A stretch of 64,000 bases of DNA, taken from the NCBI GenBank assembly GCA_030062745.1, contig CP099842.1, positions 2,604,001-2,668,000 on the forward strand, in the 5' to 3' direction. The position numbers and the translations under genes are program-made. This stretch comes from Capitulum mitella (Eukaryota > Arthropoda > Thecostraca > Pollicipedomorpha > Pollicipedidae). Below the pieces are notes generated by a model. That model was not told the DNA's origin. It saw nothing but the letters and a program-made list of their open reading frames with translations, and did not search any database. This document shows, one piece after another, positions 52,301 to 64,000 of the stretch (position 1 is its first letter; each line of letters opens with the position of its first letter).

Positions 52301-53687
52301 AAACCTCTTGCTTGCTGTTCTAAAAGTTTTTATGACTCTGCCGGAGCCATAGTGATGTTTAATATGCAAGAATCGCGAAGCAAGAAAATGCATGCAGGCT
52401 TTTAATTTCCATTGTTCTTTGCGCCATTTCCACCGAACGGAAATAGCTCCAAGCGACAAAAGATGCAAGGAAATGGATCTAACTGTTCCACATGGCTTAA
52501 GCGGCCGGAGATAAGACCATCAGATCAGATGTTGAACACCAAATTTCACCTAAGACTATCCCTTACCTCCTACAGGTTCAATGAAACATTCCGCAACAAC
52601 TAACCCTCTCGCTCTCCTCCTTTTCTTCTCCTCATCTGAAGCGAAAGGCTGTTGTTACAAACCCGGTGATTTCAGTCAGTCCATGGACATAAAAACATCT
52701 AAATACATCACGGGACAGCTAGCGGACGTTGATTTGCCTACCCGGGGGGGGGGGGCGGGGGACGAGCGTTCGATTTCCGGCCTACCGATTTGCGACAGGC
52801 ACGCCGTCCATACGACCGGAACGGAACGCAGCTCACTGCCAGCCTTCACGGCAGCGGCCTCTGCGGCCCTGGCTTTGTTTCTCCTCGGCCTTCTGGCCGG
52901 GGAGTTGTTTCCCGTAAACTTCTGCGCTCGGCGTTGTTTCCCGTGATCTTGAGGAAAGTGGCGCCGGGCGGCTGCAGCCCGCTGACTCTGAAGGCTCTAA
53001 TTTGGCGATGTCCATCAGGTGCACTTCCAGCGGCGCGCCTAAACGGCGCAGTTACGACGCGCCAGCAGGCGGCGAACCGGCGCCGAGGTCGGCTAACAGC
53101 GGCACCGGCGGTCAAAGGTTAGAGGCCAGAGGTCAGCGGGAGGGGACCCGCGCGTGCCGACCCCGTCAGCGTACTCCGCCGAAGCGACTGAGCTTGCAGC
53201 AATCCGGCGGAGGTCGTGGACTTCGGGAAGAGCTCGTATATTCGACTAGCGAATGGCGAAAACGAGTCCAGTGGGCATGGCCAGATTCTTACTCGCAAAA
53301 CAGCGAGTTAGATACGAATGGAGCGCTCAGTTTTCCAGCGTAAACATTCCGTGAAATCTGCGAAAAAAGGACTGGAACCTAAACAGGTAATTCGCCTAAA
53401 ACCCATCGTTCGTCTGTAGATAATATTCTCACGTGAACACCGCGTTATTTGTGTTTAAAAGTAGTCAGCTACGGCAATGTTTTATAGGTACCTAAGACTG
53501 TAAAGACTTTCGGCATAAGTTATATCTGAAGACAGCGAAAAGCTGACGGCATGGCAAATACATGGTGCTTCTTTAGCGACAAAGAAAAATGAAATAGAAG
53601 AGAAATGGATGCGGTCGTGTTGTATGGGAAAAGGAATTTCGGCTAGAGGGTGTGCCTTAAGCAAGAAGGACTTTGCATAAATGTCCT

Positions 53688-53733
53688 TTCTCTCCCTCCC
53701 TCTCTCTCTTTCTATATATATATATATATATAC
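53688..53733 (+). repeat. CT then TA microsatellite
   Basis: A short CT run is followed by about ten TA units. Confidence 0.9.
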
Positions 53734-55334
53734 ATATGTGCATGCCCCTTGGTCTTCATTTCAATCTACTAGTACTTTGCAGAACCTTCCAAAGGCAATA
53801 CCCGACCAAAGAGTGGCAAATAAATATGCTTCAAATCGCGTTTTATGGTCTCTGGCGCAACCACTGGCACTTGTTTGAATTTTAGCCTCGCCGGGCCGGG
53901 GGTTCATGAGAATCCCCCTCCGGTTTTCTGCGCCTAGCCAAAAAAGGAAAAGGCGCAGAGATACGAAACTTGGGGTACCTTTTCGTATGTTGTACCTCTC
54001 GACATGTTGTGTCAGTTCTTGAACCAAGGATTGTCTCCGGGAATTCACTCAGGACGCATCACGTAAGACCACATTGCACAAAAATGAGAGTGGCATAACA
54101 TTTTGTAAAACATTTGCGACATTTTTGCAGCATTTTGAAGCATTGATTGAGATGAAACTCCGCCTGTTGATAGAATATGAAAAATGGAACAATTTTGCTA
54201 TCTCGAATTTGTCGGAGGCTTCCAGGTCATTGATCTTAGGTTAGCTGAACGTTCGTTGCTTTTTGCATTTGCTTTTGGGATTGTGAGACTGGTTCGACGG
54301 TTTTGAAGTCTGGATATGTGCCCGTGTGCTTTTCACGTCACTTACACACGTAATTGTACCTCTGAATCGTGACTTCGGGCCAGGTCACGTTTCATACCGA
54401 ATTTTTAGACCCGCACGCGAAAACAGTTCCTTTGGTTAACAGTCTCAAAATGTTAACCTGCAGTCAAATGTGCTTCGAAAGCACTAATGTATGATAAGAA
54501 CTTATTTGCCAATGGGAGTCCAATCCCATTTGACGCAGGCTAACCTGATTTGACCTTCCGAAATATGATGTTTATTTTCATTGCGAGCACATTTTGTTTG
54601 ACAACAGATGATAACAGCTTGATGGTTTTGTTCTATAGCTTGTACTGCTCCAGTCCTTTTATTTTTGGTCACGAAAATAGAAACTTTTGCGTCGCCAAAA
54701 TAACCTCGCGCCAAATACTAGGCTTTTGCAGTGCAGCGGTGCCCGCCGCCCGGTGCCTCAGAGACTGACGTGAAAAATGATTTGGGGCGCGGATTTCATG
54801 AGGCAGAAGGGATATTATATGATCTGAAGTCATAGGATTTTTGCTGTCCCATATCTGATCAATCATAATGTGGCAGATGATGCGACAGATACCAGAAACG
54901 GCCCAGGTATAGACGTCAATGTCTTGACCTAGGTTGAACCTTTTGATTTTAATATCATAATTGCAGACTTCATATGCGTGCCAGGCACACATAAGGTGTA
55001 TTTCACCCAAGACACATACTAATTCATTCCTAAAAAAAAGGTTTTTTGCCCTTGCAAAAGAGAATATAATAAGAATACAAAGAGATTTTCCTTCCTTTCC
55101 CGCGTTCCTTGAAATGATCACATTTGGCCTCAAGTGTTCGTTTTCCGCGCCACATAAGTAAATCAGACCTTCTTAATGTTAAACCCTTTTTGAGCCACGA
55201 ACAAGTCCTGGTTATCAAAGCTTACGGCAAAGATATCAGCATGGCAGTTTGACCTAAGATACCTCTGGTGACTGTAATATTGACTTTACTTGAAACAAAA
55301 TTTAGGCGCTTTCTTCAAGCTACGCCAAGAGCTT

Positions 55335-55400
55335 CCCAACAGCGGTTTTACTTTTTCTGTCGGACTTGTGGTTCTCGAGATCTTGGGGGTCTCATGGCCC
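55335..55400 (+). repeat. dispersed repeat family, copy 3 (short)
   Basis: The words CTGTCGGACTTGTGGTTCTC and GAGATCTTGGGGG line up with the 3' part of the copy at 29,110. The match is short, and flanking similarity is unclear. Confidence 0.55.
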
Positions 55401-56194
55401 TCCCTCCGGCGCGGCAAAGGGGAACCGGAGGCCGGCCCGGCGGGGGTTGAAGCACGTAGAATTGTAGATCAGATCCCAGGATTTCGTTAGGGCTATCTCG
55501 CAGAAGAATCAAACTGTTAGTTTCCGAGACATCAAGAGAACCGGATAAGCCTCCTCCCCCTCCCCATTCAGCGAGATTTAGCTTTAAAAACTCCCGGAAT
55601 GGGGTTAATTAGGGGTTATACGGTGCGGTGACAACAGCTAGCGAAAAATGCTCGCTGCAACTGTTTTTACGCCTGACCTTTGCCGTGCTTTTAAATGGCG
55701 AGGTCTTTAAGCGAAAAGGAAAACCAGAGAGGGCATCTCACTTTGTTCGATGGACTGTAGCACCGGGTTCAACAAAAGCGTTCAGCTGTCTACAGTGAAA
55801 TCTGGTGCTGCCCGCTCAGTATGAAACAGTCTGGCGTGGCATTGAAGCGCTGGCGATTACTGAAGTGGAAGCGAAGCCAGACATTGATCCACTGCTGCAA
55901 GCGTTCCGCTTCAGGGGCTGTATTGCCCAGTCATCAACAACGACGTCAAAGCATGAAATCAATGTCAGACGCCGACGGCTACCACACCATTTGCAGGCAA
56001 ACAGCGCAAATACATCAGTTTGAACCGAGTTCACGGCAGGGTGATGCTTCGACTGGTTATGCAACGTGAAAGCTGACGTAATCATCGTTAGGTACTTCCA
56101 GGGCTGAGCAACACAATGATACGTTGAAAGCTGACAGGCCGGCCAGCTGCTCCGACATCAAAGGCCTGGTGGATGAACACATTAGTCCTATTTG

Positions 56195-56540
56195 ACTTGA
56201 CCTGTCAGCCGGACCCAGTCAGTCTAACCTGACTTGACCTAGGGGCTGGTTCCCCCTCCCCCAATCGGATCTGACTTGACCGGGGAGCCTACGAATCTGA
56301 CGCGACCTGACCTGGCGAGCAACCCACCCAACCTGACCTGACACGGCAATCGCCCCATCCGACCTGCCTTGAGCTGACCCAACCTGACCTGACCTGACGG
56401 GTGTCCCACCCATCTGACCTGCCTATCTAAACTGACCTGACCTGGCCTGGCCTGGCGGCCAACCTTCGACCCAACCTGAGCCGGAGGTCATCCCACCTAA
56501 CTTGACCCGACCTGGCATCCTGACCTCCCACACACAGCTC
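56195..56540 (-). repeat. donor-like minisatellite after the second Ig1 exon
   Basis: On the minus strand the intron begins right after CCAG/GTGAGC and then repeats words such as CCAGGTCAGGTCAG and CAGGTCGGGTCAAG a dozen or so times with irregular spacing. The array is more degenerate than the others. The link to the splice site rests on shared CCAGGT words and on adjacency. Confidence 0.7.
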
Positions 56541-56542
56541 AC

Positions 56543-56685
56543 CTGGCTTCAGGCGGACGGCCCTGCTGATGATCTTGCCAAAGCGGTTGGAGACGACGCA
56601 GCGGTAGCGGCCGCCGTGGACGTCCAACCGGAACAGACGCCCCGGAAACGGGTGAAAGTACAGGCTGCCGTTGGGGAGCGCCTCC
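56543..56685 (-). CDS. Dscam: Dscam exon, Ig1 second half
   Basis: This 143 base exon completes Ig1. It reads EALPNGSLYFHPFPGRL, then the second cysteine in GGRYRCVVSNRFGKIISR, ending AVRLKP. Dscam1 has LPDGKLVFPPFRAED and CLARNQFGSIISRDV at the same place. The acceptor is TTCCAG and the donor is CCAG followed by GTGAGC. The phase is 2 in and 1 out, fitting both neighbours. An NGS glycosylation site is present. The intron right after the donor is filled with donor-like repeat words. Confidence 0.93.
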
Positions 56686-57217
56686 CTGGAACAGCAGCCC
56701 GTCACGTCATCAGGCGCTCTCTGCCACGCACGCAGCGACGTGACGGTGGCTGGCAAGCAGTTTTTAGGAGTGTTTTGCACGCTTAGGCTATTGGGAACGA
56801 TAACAGTTCTTGCAGTTATGTTCGGGGCTACAGCTCTTGCATCAGTGGTTTGGAACAAGTCGCAATCTTTAGTTCCCCAAGTTATTAAAATTCTGAACCA
56901 GCAAGTCATACCTTGACATCCTTCAAGATGATACCAAAGGGTATTAAAAAAACGTCCAATGCATTCCAGAATGGGAAAATTTGCTGCTGTCATGCTCTTC
57001 ATTTGATGCTGTGAATGCAAAACTAACATGGCGAAACTGACAGCATTCTCACACAATAAACATGTCCCATTCTCACGCTGTAATATTTTCCGAGTAGAAG
57101 AATGGCCTGTCGCCGTCGACACAATGCAGGTCTGCTATCGGCGACGCCGTCGATTTCGACGCCTCATCGGCAGGCCGTCGACGTCGTCGCTGCCGGCGGC
57201 CGCCGCCAGAATCTGGC

Positions 57218-57246
57218 CCGCCACAAACAAACAATATTTGTGGCGG
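57218..57246. repeat. perfect hairpin, 10 bp arms
   Basis: CCGCCACAAA and TTTGTGGCGG flank a nine base AT-rich loop, in a CpG-rich block. Confidence 0.85.
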
Positions 57247-60151
57247 CGCCGTGTCGCCACGTTTGTGAATAGGCTCACGTGGGACGCCGGTCGCCACTTT
57301 TCGCCAATCGACCACCGGCTGCCGCCGCCGGAACCCCAGCCGGAAACCCAGCCGGAAACGCAAAATCACCGTCGGAACCTCGCGGCCCGGGCGGAGTCGG
57401 CAGCAAACAGGATGGAAATTGACTTGGGCTTCCGCAAGCGGGGCTGGCTTGCGCCGTTCTTATTACGTCTTTCTGGGTTTATTCGGTATTTACGAATAGC
57501 TGCCGGTGACGGCAGTCGTGACTGTTCTGTTTGTTTGGTTCGAGCTCCTTCGCTGAGTTCGGATCATTCAAAGCTATCGGATTACGAAGACATGTTACAG
57601 GGTCTCGGAAAACGCGGTGAGTGGGAATTCAGATCGGGCGTTGCGGTGACTACTCCCGCAAGTGTTGTGATTCTTAAAAGGTCTGTCGCTATTTAGTGCC
57701 TGCGGCTGGCGCCATTACCAGCGGCGGATGGTGCAGGAGCCATAGCCGTGTAAATTATGACTCGTGAACAGACGCAGGAATGGCCATTCTGGCCTCTGCA
57801 CCAAAAGCGGATGACTATATAGCCACAGCGCTGTCAGTTACGACTTGTAAATGAAACCAAATAGGCCTCCCTACGTTTGTTCGCACGCTTCGCTCGGTGA
57901 ACTCACCGAACCTGCACACTCATTTGCGCAAACCAGGGCACCGAGGCCTGACCGCCTCTCGCGATCCGGCCGACCCCAGCTGAGGGCCCTGTCTCCTTCC
58001 CTCCCCCCGATCTGCGGTCAGAAGCGGCCAGAACGTCCTCAGGTGTCCTCGGCAGTCCATTACCTGGCAGCCGGCAGCCGTCCGCAGAGGTCGTTTACAT
58101 GCCGCCCTGCGGACCGAATCCATTACGCGGACTATCAGAAACACACCTGCGCTGCGGAGGCCCGCGCTCGCCGGACCCGGAGCGCCTCACGAACGAGTCT
58201 GCTCCTGTGAGGAGTGCTGTGAATGCGTGCAGCGCGGAGGATGAAGCGTGCAGCCGAACTGGGTACAGGCTCGGTTAACTGGGTGCCTGAACTGGGCGGC
58301 TTGGGTGTTTGCAGGTGCGAGTTTGGTATGGAGCTTTGAGATTTGAGATTGGAACTTCAAAGTAAGGTTAAGACACCGACCACGAGCAAAATGCATTTTC
58401 GTTTCGAGTGGAACGACGGCCTAGTTTCACTCCCATTGTAAGCAGTATAGCTTTACCCGATGAGACAGGGTGGCACACAGATTCTTTCCCTAATGGACAC
58501 CCGTAAATCCATAGCAGGAGCTCAGAACTTCCCATGAGCCTCTTTTGGGCTTCAGAGATGGCGCTGTCCCGCACTAAGGGCACTTCGGGCTTCCTTATCG
58601 CACCCCGGAGTCCTCGCCTTGCCGGAAAGCTGCCCAACGATTTCTACCTGAACGCCGGTAAATGGCTATCGATTTTGCTGCCGTCAGTACACTGCCTGCG
58701 TTCAGCGGTGCGTCATCCGCAGCTGACTGCTACAGTGGGCATTAACAATGGCTGATAACAGCTGTAACCATCAAATTAAAGGCCAAGCCAGCAAACCAGC
58801 CGACCGTTTTAACGTCCTCGCGAGAAAGACTATTCGATCGTCAACGGCGTACAACATGACGTAATCACGTAATAAAAAGTCGCATGAATGATGTTCTGAA
58901 GCGGCGACTATACACAGAAGCGCTCAAGTAGTTGCAGCGGCTTCAAAAGCTTTGCAGTAGCGAGTATCTCAGTTTTGAAAAGAACGGAACTGCGATCAGA
59001 AATGTTTAAGGGGTATCCCGGTCATCTGGCCACACAGAACGTTGACTCCAGGACATCCCAAGGACCGAGCAAAGACATGCTACAGTTTTCATTAGCTTGA
59101 CTTTGGTACACGCATCTCGTCTGAATGGGCGGTGCAAGCACAGGGTCTAGGCTTTTCCTGATGTAAAACGAACTAGCCGTCGCCCTGGCCATTTACGCGT
59201 GTGTGCTTTAGTGCGAAAGCTCTTTAGTAGGAAAGTGACAGAAATATATCAAGTAATGTGTTAAGAGTGTTCACCAAACACCGCAGCCGCTCTTCTTTGA
59301 ACAAATATTATTTCTCGGGAACTTAGCGTCTATCGCAAGTTGCTCTGGATTTCACCAGACGGCTGGAAATAAACGTCCGCAGGGTCCGCATCTCGCACTA
59401 TCGAGATCAAACGGGAGACGGCAGAGCAGATGGCCCGCTGGTTCGGTCACGGACTACTTTCCCGTCGCAGAATCACGTGAAGTCGATTAATTTTCTGACA
59501 GCAGCACTGACAGTAAGGTGACGGTTCCACACATCACTGTGCCATAACGGACAGCCTTAATTGAGAACTGACGGTCAGATACACGACGATGGTTTTAAAA
59601 CGCACACTCGGCTGCGCAATTTCATCCTGCCCTCCTAACTTGGCAACTTTGTCCTCTGCCGCCCGCAAACTTCTCAATTAGAGCACTTTCGAGACAAATT
59701 ACGAAGCTTCGCTAAGTTGAGTGAAGCAGGCCTCGGCAGACGCTACGGGTGTCTAACTCGGCACCCAACGGCATTTCAGACCTCTCTCGATAAATGCAAG
59801 CCCCGAGTTAATTTCGTGATGCATATTTGTTGTTAGGTACCGTCATTTGTGGTGCATCCACCTAGGAAGCGGAAAAAGCTCTCTGGAGGGGTCTTCTGAA
59901 AGTTATATCACGTAAGAATTTCCCTGAGGAGGAATTGTTTGCCGGTTCCGTTGAAGAAGACTGGTTGAGGGCACTTAAATTACAAAATAAGTAGTTTGCC
60001 AGTTATCGCTCACTTATTATTCGACATTGGTGTTTGCTGGCCTATCCGCCTGCAACTTTAGTTTCCGTGTTCATATTTAAATCATTGCGTATGCGTATTC
60101 ACATTTGTCACACCTTCCGTGTTGCCTGTATCTGCGGCAGTACTGCCCCTG

Positions 60152-60558
60152 TCTCTCACTTGACTTCGGAGACGCAGGAGACGGGGCCGCCCGAGTCTAG
60201 AGTCAGAGTATCTCGCCTGACTCCGAAGCCGGTAGGAGATAAGTCTCTCGAGTTCAGGGTGCAAGTCTTCGAAGTCTCGCCCGACTTTGGAGACGTAAGA
60301 GACGGCGTCTCTCATTTGATTCCGAAGATGGAGACGGATCGCTCAAGTCCAGTCCAGTCGGCGTATCTCACGTGACTCCGGAAACGTAGGACAGGGGCCG
60401 CCCAAGCCCAGAGTCAGCGTATCTCGCTTGACGTCGGAAACGCAGGAGATGTCGCCTCTCACCTGACTCCGGAGACGTAGGAGAGGGCCACCCAAGCCCA
60501 AAGTCAGCGTGATGACTCTGGGTTTGACTCCGGAGACATAGGAGATGTCGCCACCCAC
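60152..60558 (-). repeat. minisatellite copying the donor of the first Ig1 exon
   Basis: Reading the minus strand on from the exon donor, the end of the exon (a form of ACGTCTCCGGAGTCAG then GTGAG) recurs about eight more times with changes. Partial copies of the preceding exon stretch, GACTCTGGACTCGGGCGG, recur four or five times. The copy ending at 60,463 has CAG followed by GTGAGA, a better donor than the exon's own CAG/GTGGGT. Other copies carry AA, AC or GC forms. Read-through from the exon meets a stop within about 20 codons. Confidence 0.85.
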
Positions 60559-60724
60559 CTGACTCCGGAGACGTAAGAGACGGGGTCGCCCGAGTCCAGA
60601 GTCCAGCGCACCTCCAGCGGCGGCGCGCCCCGGCCGCGGCAGTCCAGCCTGGTGCCGGACGTGTTGGTGAACTGCACCACCGACGGCGGCTCCACGGCGA
60701 AGCTGGGGCCCTCGTACGCCGCCC
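60559..60724 (-). CDS. Dscam: Dscam exon, Ig1 first half
   Basis: This 166 base exon encodes the start of Ig1. The reading is AAYEGPSFAVEPPSVVQF, then a cysteine in RLDCRGRG and the core tryptophan in VRWTLDSG, ending in SYVSGVR. Fly Dscam has the same layout (QGP-F--EPP at the start, GDVPGLR at the end). The acceptor is a CCACAG at 60,730-60,725. The donor is CAG followed by GTGGGT. The exon starts two bases into a codon and ends in phase 2, which joins to the next exon to restore an arginine. It is the most 5' exon visible; a signal-peptide exon ending in phase 1 should precede it. The last 15 or so codons and the donor are repeated many times in the intron that follows. Confidence 0.92.
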
Positions 60725-63700
60725 CTGTGGACCGGGTGACGCTCGTCAGCTGAACGTGGTCGGTGGAACGTCCGGGTGGCCGGTTCCTCCGCGACGGTGT
60801 GGAGTCACCCGCTGCCACTGCGCGGACGGGGTGGGTGCGAAACCACAGACGACCAATGAGCGCGGCTCTCGCAGCATGAGAATCCATTATCGGAGCTGGG
60901 AAGACTCAGTGACAAGTTTTACCCCACGGCATCGCAGTTACGCTGCTGCCAGACAGGGTGGTTGAGATAGTGTGTTAGTGTTTTTTTTCTGTCCGCTACT
61001 AGGCGTGCTGCGGGCGAGGTTCCGGCGCCTGCTCGCTGGACTGTAGTCGGGTTTGGAGAGAGTCTGGTTTCCGGTTGGCCGGCGATTTCGATTGGCGAGT
61101 CGAGGCGCGCCGCAGCGGAGCAGCGAGGTGATGTTCGTACGATCAGGGCACTCCGCTCCGTGGCACGCCCCTGCTTCTGGTTCTGCTTCCCCAAGCACTC
61201 GAAAGAGAGGTAATCTCACATTTCGGACAAAATTTGGGACATGGAATAATTTGATGAATGGAATCAGGACTGGCCTAATGATGCGTGTAGTCAATTTCGC
61301 GTAATTTGATGGAGTGACAGTGCATAAATAGTCTTGCACCTCCGAGTTTCCTGATCCTAACGAACAGAACTGACCACGTCTGTTGGGTGGTGAACAAACA
61401 TCAGGCTGCGGGCTGCCCACACCCATGGCAGGCGAGGTTTGCAGGCCTGCGGTGAGGCTGGCCGGCTGGACGTTAGGACTTTCGCAATGACATGTTGGCC
61501 TGGCGCTCCTCTGCAAGAGCATAGATACGTTGCTAGCGCTGCAGTCGCGTGCTGTTTCCACCCTGGCTTTTGCATTGCCCACGAAGTATTGACGAAGTCT
61601 TGGTCCACCCCTCCCATCTTTCACATAGTTCGTCGTCATCAGTTTAGAAAAACATGATCAAGATACTCATGACGATCAATGCTAATTTCCAGTAGCTATG
61701 TCTAGGTCGTTTAAAGGAAATGACGTGCATGTGGACAATAATCTGCAAGAAGCCTTCTTTTCCTTCAACGGAAAACTTTATGACCTCCAAAATGACCTGT
61801 TTAATGGCAAGGCACGTGAATTACCAGCACGACACAAGGCGTGCGTGTCTAATCGTCATGATGGACATAGCGTATTAAGTTTACGTCAGAAAAGCTGCGA
61901 GGACGATATTGCGAGGACAACATTGAACAGGCATGGCTGATAGAGTGTGGCATTCAGCCTTGCTTGTTCTGCTTGTCCAGTGTAAACCAGTTAGCTGGCT
62001 TGTGGAGCGCACGACAAGCAGGGTCTACTGTGCCTCTTCAAATTCAGAAGCATGTTTTGCTGCGAACGGCCAATATTGTTGATAATGTTCCGCTGGATAT
62101 TCATTGTCAGCTGTACTCCGCCAAAACAAAAGCGGATTTTAATCGATCGATCGATGGATCCATTTAAGCATTTTGTAGCCGTGGAACTCCAATTTCAAAT
62201 GTCAATCGCGCTCGTAATACTGTTCGCCGTCATTACCGAGCGGTCCAAAAACATCACACAAAAAATGCCCAAGATCAAGAATACCATTACCGGAAAAGCC
62301 AACTGTGCCAAACATCCGAGTTAGCCTCAGTGGATGGGAATGTAAAACTCTTGAAAAATTCAGGTGTGTTCAGGCGAAATTCTAGAACTGAATGAGAAGT
62401 GGTCGCGGAGTTAAAAGTCTGCCAGCGGTGGTCTGGCCGAGTCGGTCCCGGCCGCGACTCAATGCGTCTTGCTTGTCGAAACGAGACTCACTTGGCCTAA
62501 GGCCTCGTTCATAATAATGATTATTTGATACACGATGTCAAGATGTTACTCCACATCAAACCGTTTAGCATCAGCAAACACCTCAGGGAAATGATAATCA
62601 TTTGCAAGTCAACATACCACCACCATACGCGCTTAGGGTCATAGACAACTCATAATATTTCTGGTACCTATTAAGTGCACCTCCCGCGTTCACATTAAGT
62701 CTGCGGATACTTCACATGATGGACATTCCTGTTCTGTTTGGCTTGGGGCACCACTGTTACCACTAAGTGAAACTGGACGCCAATTAGCGTAACTTCGTTC
62801 CAAATCGATCATGCCAGCAAACGGCGTTGGGTCAGCATCCGTGGTCGTCTTGCACGGATGAGCTTTCAGGCTAGGTCGGTATGGGCGAACATAAAACGTT
62901 TTGTTTCATGAGGAATGACTGACATAATGACATAAGAAAAGTCGTCTGTTTTTGTTTGGTCTTGAACAACTTCCCTTATATTTCGACGTAACTGTCTCAC
63001 GAAGGAACGTGCTAACAGGTGAATGCGAGCATCACTACTTCCTGTTTGCTCCTGCTGCATGGCACCTTTCTTCGTTGGCCAACTGTAACTTTGTTGGCAG
63101 ATTGGCTAGCTTCTTCGCTTGTTTCTTCATGTTTTATTTCCTTCATTTTGCTCCGGCAATCGAAATCAAGAATCAATCGGAACCACATGAACGGGGCACC
63201 GCGTTTGGAGCATACCGCAATCAAACGAGAACGTCACATAGACCTGTTGACGCCACAAGAAAACTGAATTTTGTTCTGTCTGATTAATGCACGTGAATGA
63301 CTGTCGTGAAAGCGTGATTTATACATTACTGTGGGGAACCATCAAAGCTGACGACGGTTTTCCCAGACGGGCGAATTTTGTGATGGAACTGGCCGAGTCG
63401 AGGCGAGTTTTTCCGCGGGGCGCTGAGGGACTCCGCGTGACGAGGCGACACATAAAAAGGCCGACCCATTCCTGCAAATGGAAATGGAACGAATCCAGAA
63501 TGCGGGCCCCGGAGAGGGTAAACACTCAGCACTAGGCTGGCTGCGACCACGCGCCAGGCAGAACGCGGCTTCGCGTTGCTCAGTTTCCAGCGCAGCACTA
63601 TGACATCTTATCGCCGTAAGAGCGGCCATTATTTCTTATTTTCTTTAACATTAGTCCACGGTGTTCCGTAGAAAGACATGCATTCAAATCCGTCCATGTC

Positions 63701-64000
63701 CTCTAACTCTCCTTTCTGAATGCGACATCGCATTGACTTTGTCATACTATTGCTCTTCGAAGGGGGTCCTTTTCCTAGCGCACAGAACGAGCACAGGTAT
63801 ATTGGAGGAAAGCGCTGGAAAGGCGCTGCAAATGGCCTGTGGACCGAGCACAAAGTCTCACGGTCATCGGTCGGAGGCGTTCCACGAGACGTGTTGCCAC
63901 GCCACAAGACGCCTTAACCTAACCTTGATTCTCAAAGAGCTTAAGCCGTTGTCCTTATTCAATAGTCGGGCAGTCCCGGGAATTATCTCGGTCGCAGAAT
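60725..64000. other. 5' flank or first intron, no gene recognised
   Basis: The sequence upstream of the first visible Dscam exon should be intron, ending in the CCACAG acceptor. I looked for a signal-peptide exon ending in phase 1 and found none that is convincing. No repeats stand out. Confidence 0.6.

Larger units (their letters stand above)
41875..56542 (-). other. 14.7 kb intron between Ig1 and Ig2
   Basis: This is the largest intron. It contains the donor-like array at its 5' end, minisatellites at 45,922 and 48,830, microsatellite 53,688, hairpins at 42,222 and 48,254, a repeat copy at 55,335, and CpG-rich blocks near 43,500-44,000, 45,560-46,640 and 52,780-53,160. There is also a G run at 52,744 and a C run at 45,633. 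No coding sequence was recognised. Confidence 0.75.
56686..60558 (-). other. intron between the two Ig1 exons
   Basis: This 3.9 kb intron begins with the donor-copying array (60,152-60,558). It holds CpG-rich blocks at about 57,090-57,420 and 57,920-58,200 and a hairpin at 57,218. No gene is recognised between 58,200 and 60,150. Confidence 0.8.

Noticed and set aside
57028..57696. A 222-codon plus-strand open frame
   Set aside because: It lies in a CpG-rich block where stops are rare, its composition is Arg/Pro-rich and it has no domain.
63326..63598. A possible signal peptide (MLRWKLSNAKPRSAWRVV) for the first Dscam exon
   Set aside because: There is no good phase 1 donor after the hydrophobic stretch, and the hydrophobic core is short.

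Overview
The window is animal genomic DNA, most likely from an arthropod. The minus strand carries one long, intron-rich gene for a Dscam-family immunoglobulin-superfamily receptor. I rebuilt 17 coding exons, reading from about 60,724 down to 1,038. They give about 882 codons covering nine consecutive Ig domains (Ig1 to Ig9) with no broken frame. Every junction agrees in phase, and every domain keeps its two cysteines and core tryptophan. The domain order, exon edges and sequence signatures match the Dscam ectodomain. The signal-peptide exon lies above the window or was not recognised. The sixth-onward parts of the protein (fibronectin repeats, Ig10, membrane segment, tail) would lie below position 1. 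The genus is not determinable from sequence alone. The many CpG-rich islands and a decayed arthropod-type LINE would suit a crustacean such as a barnacle, but this is a guess.

Layout from 5' to 3' of the gene (right to left): Ig1 exons at 60,559-60,724 and 56,543-56,685; a 14.7 kb intron; Ig2 at 41,713-41,874 and 32,852-33,001; Ig3 at 30,765-30,888 and 23,538-23,724; Ig4 at 21,072-21,225 and 19,288-19,419; Ig5 at 18,193-18,337 and 17,453-17,604; Ig6 at 16,956-17,066 and 10,721-10,882; Ig7 as one exon at 8,444-8,722; Ig8 at 5,442-5,558 and 3,542-3,712; Ig9 at 1,927-2,068 and 1,038-1,189. In fly Dscam1 the equivalents of the Ig2 first half, the Ig3 first half and Ig7 are large arrays of mutually exclusive exons. 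Here I see one copy of each, so this looks like a non-hypervariable Dscam or a Dscam paralogue. Small exons are easy to miss by eye, so extra copies of the two half-domain exons are not excluded.

The most unusual feature is a set of minisatellites that begin exactly at splice junctions and copy them. The acceptor of the second Ig3 exon is repeated 8 times with a mostly 41 bp period, and the acceptor plus first codons of the first Ig4 exon 6 times with a 42-43 bp period. The last codons plus donor of the first Ig1 exon appear in about 8 extra intronic copies. The donor of the second Ig1 exon is followed by a looser array of donor-like words. Many copies keep usable AG or GT dinucleotides. The Ig4 intron also appears to use a GC donor and ends in a triple NAG acceptor.

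The introns hold no other convincing gene. They contain a decayed non-LTR retrotransposon (about 11,905-12,990, plus strand), two long fold-back structures (39,047-41,072 and 34,925-35,705), a dispersed repeat family seen at three places, several minisatellites, long CT/GA and AT microsatellites, short perfect hairpins and CpG-rich islands. Exon calls rest on reading the translated sequence against general knowledge of the family; no database search was run.
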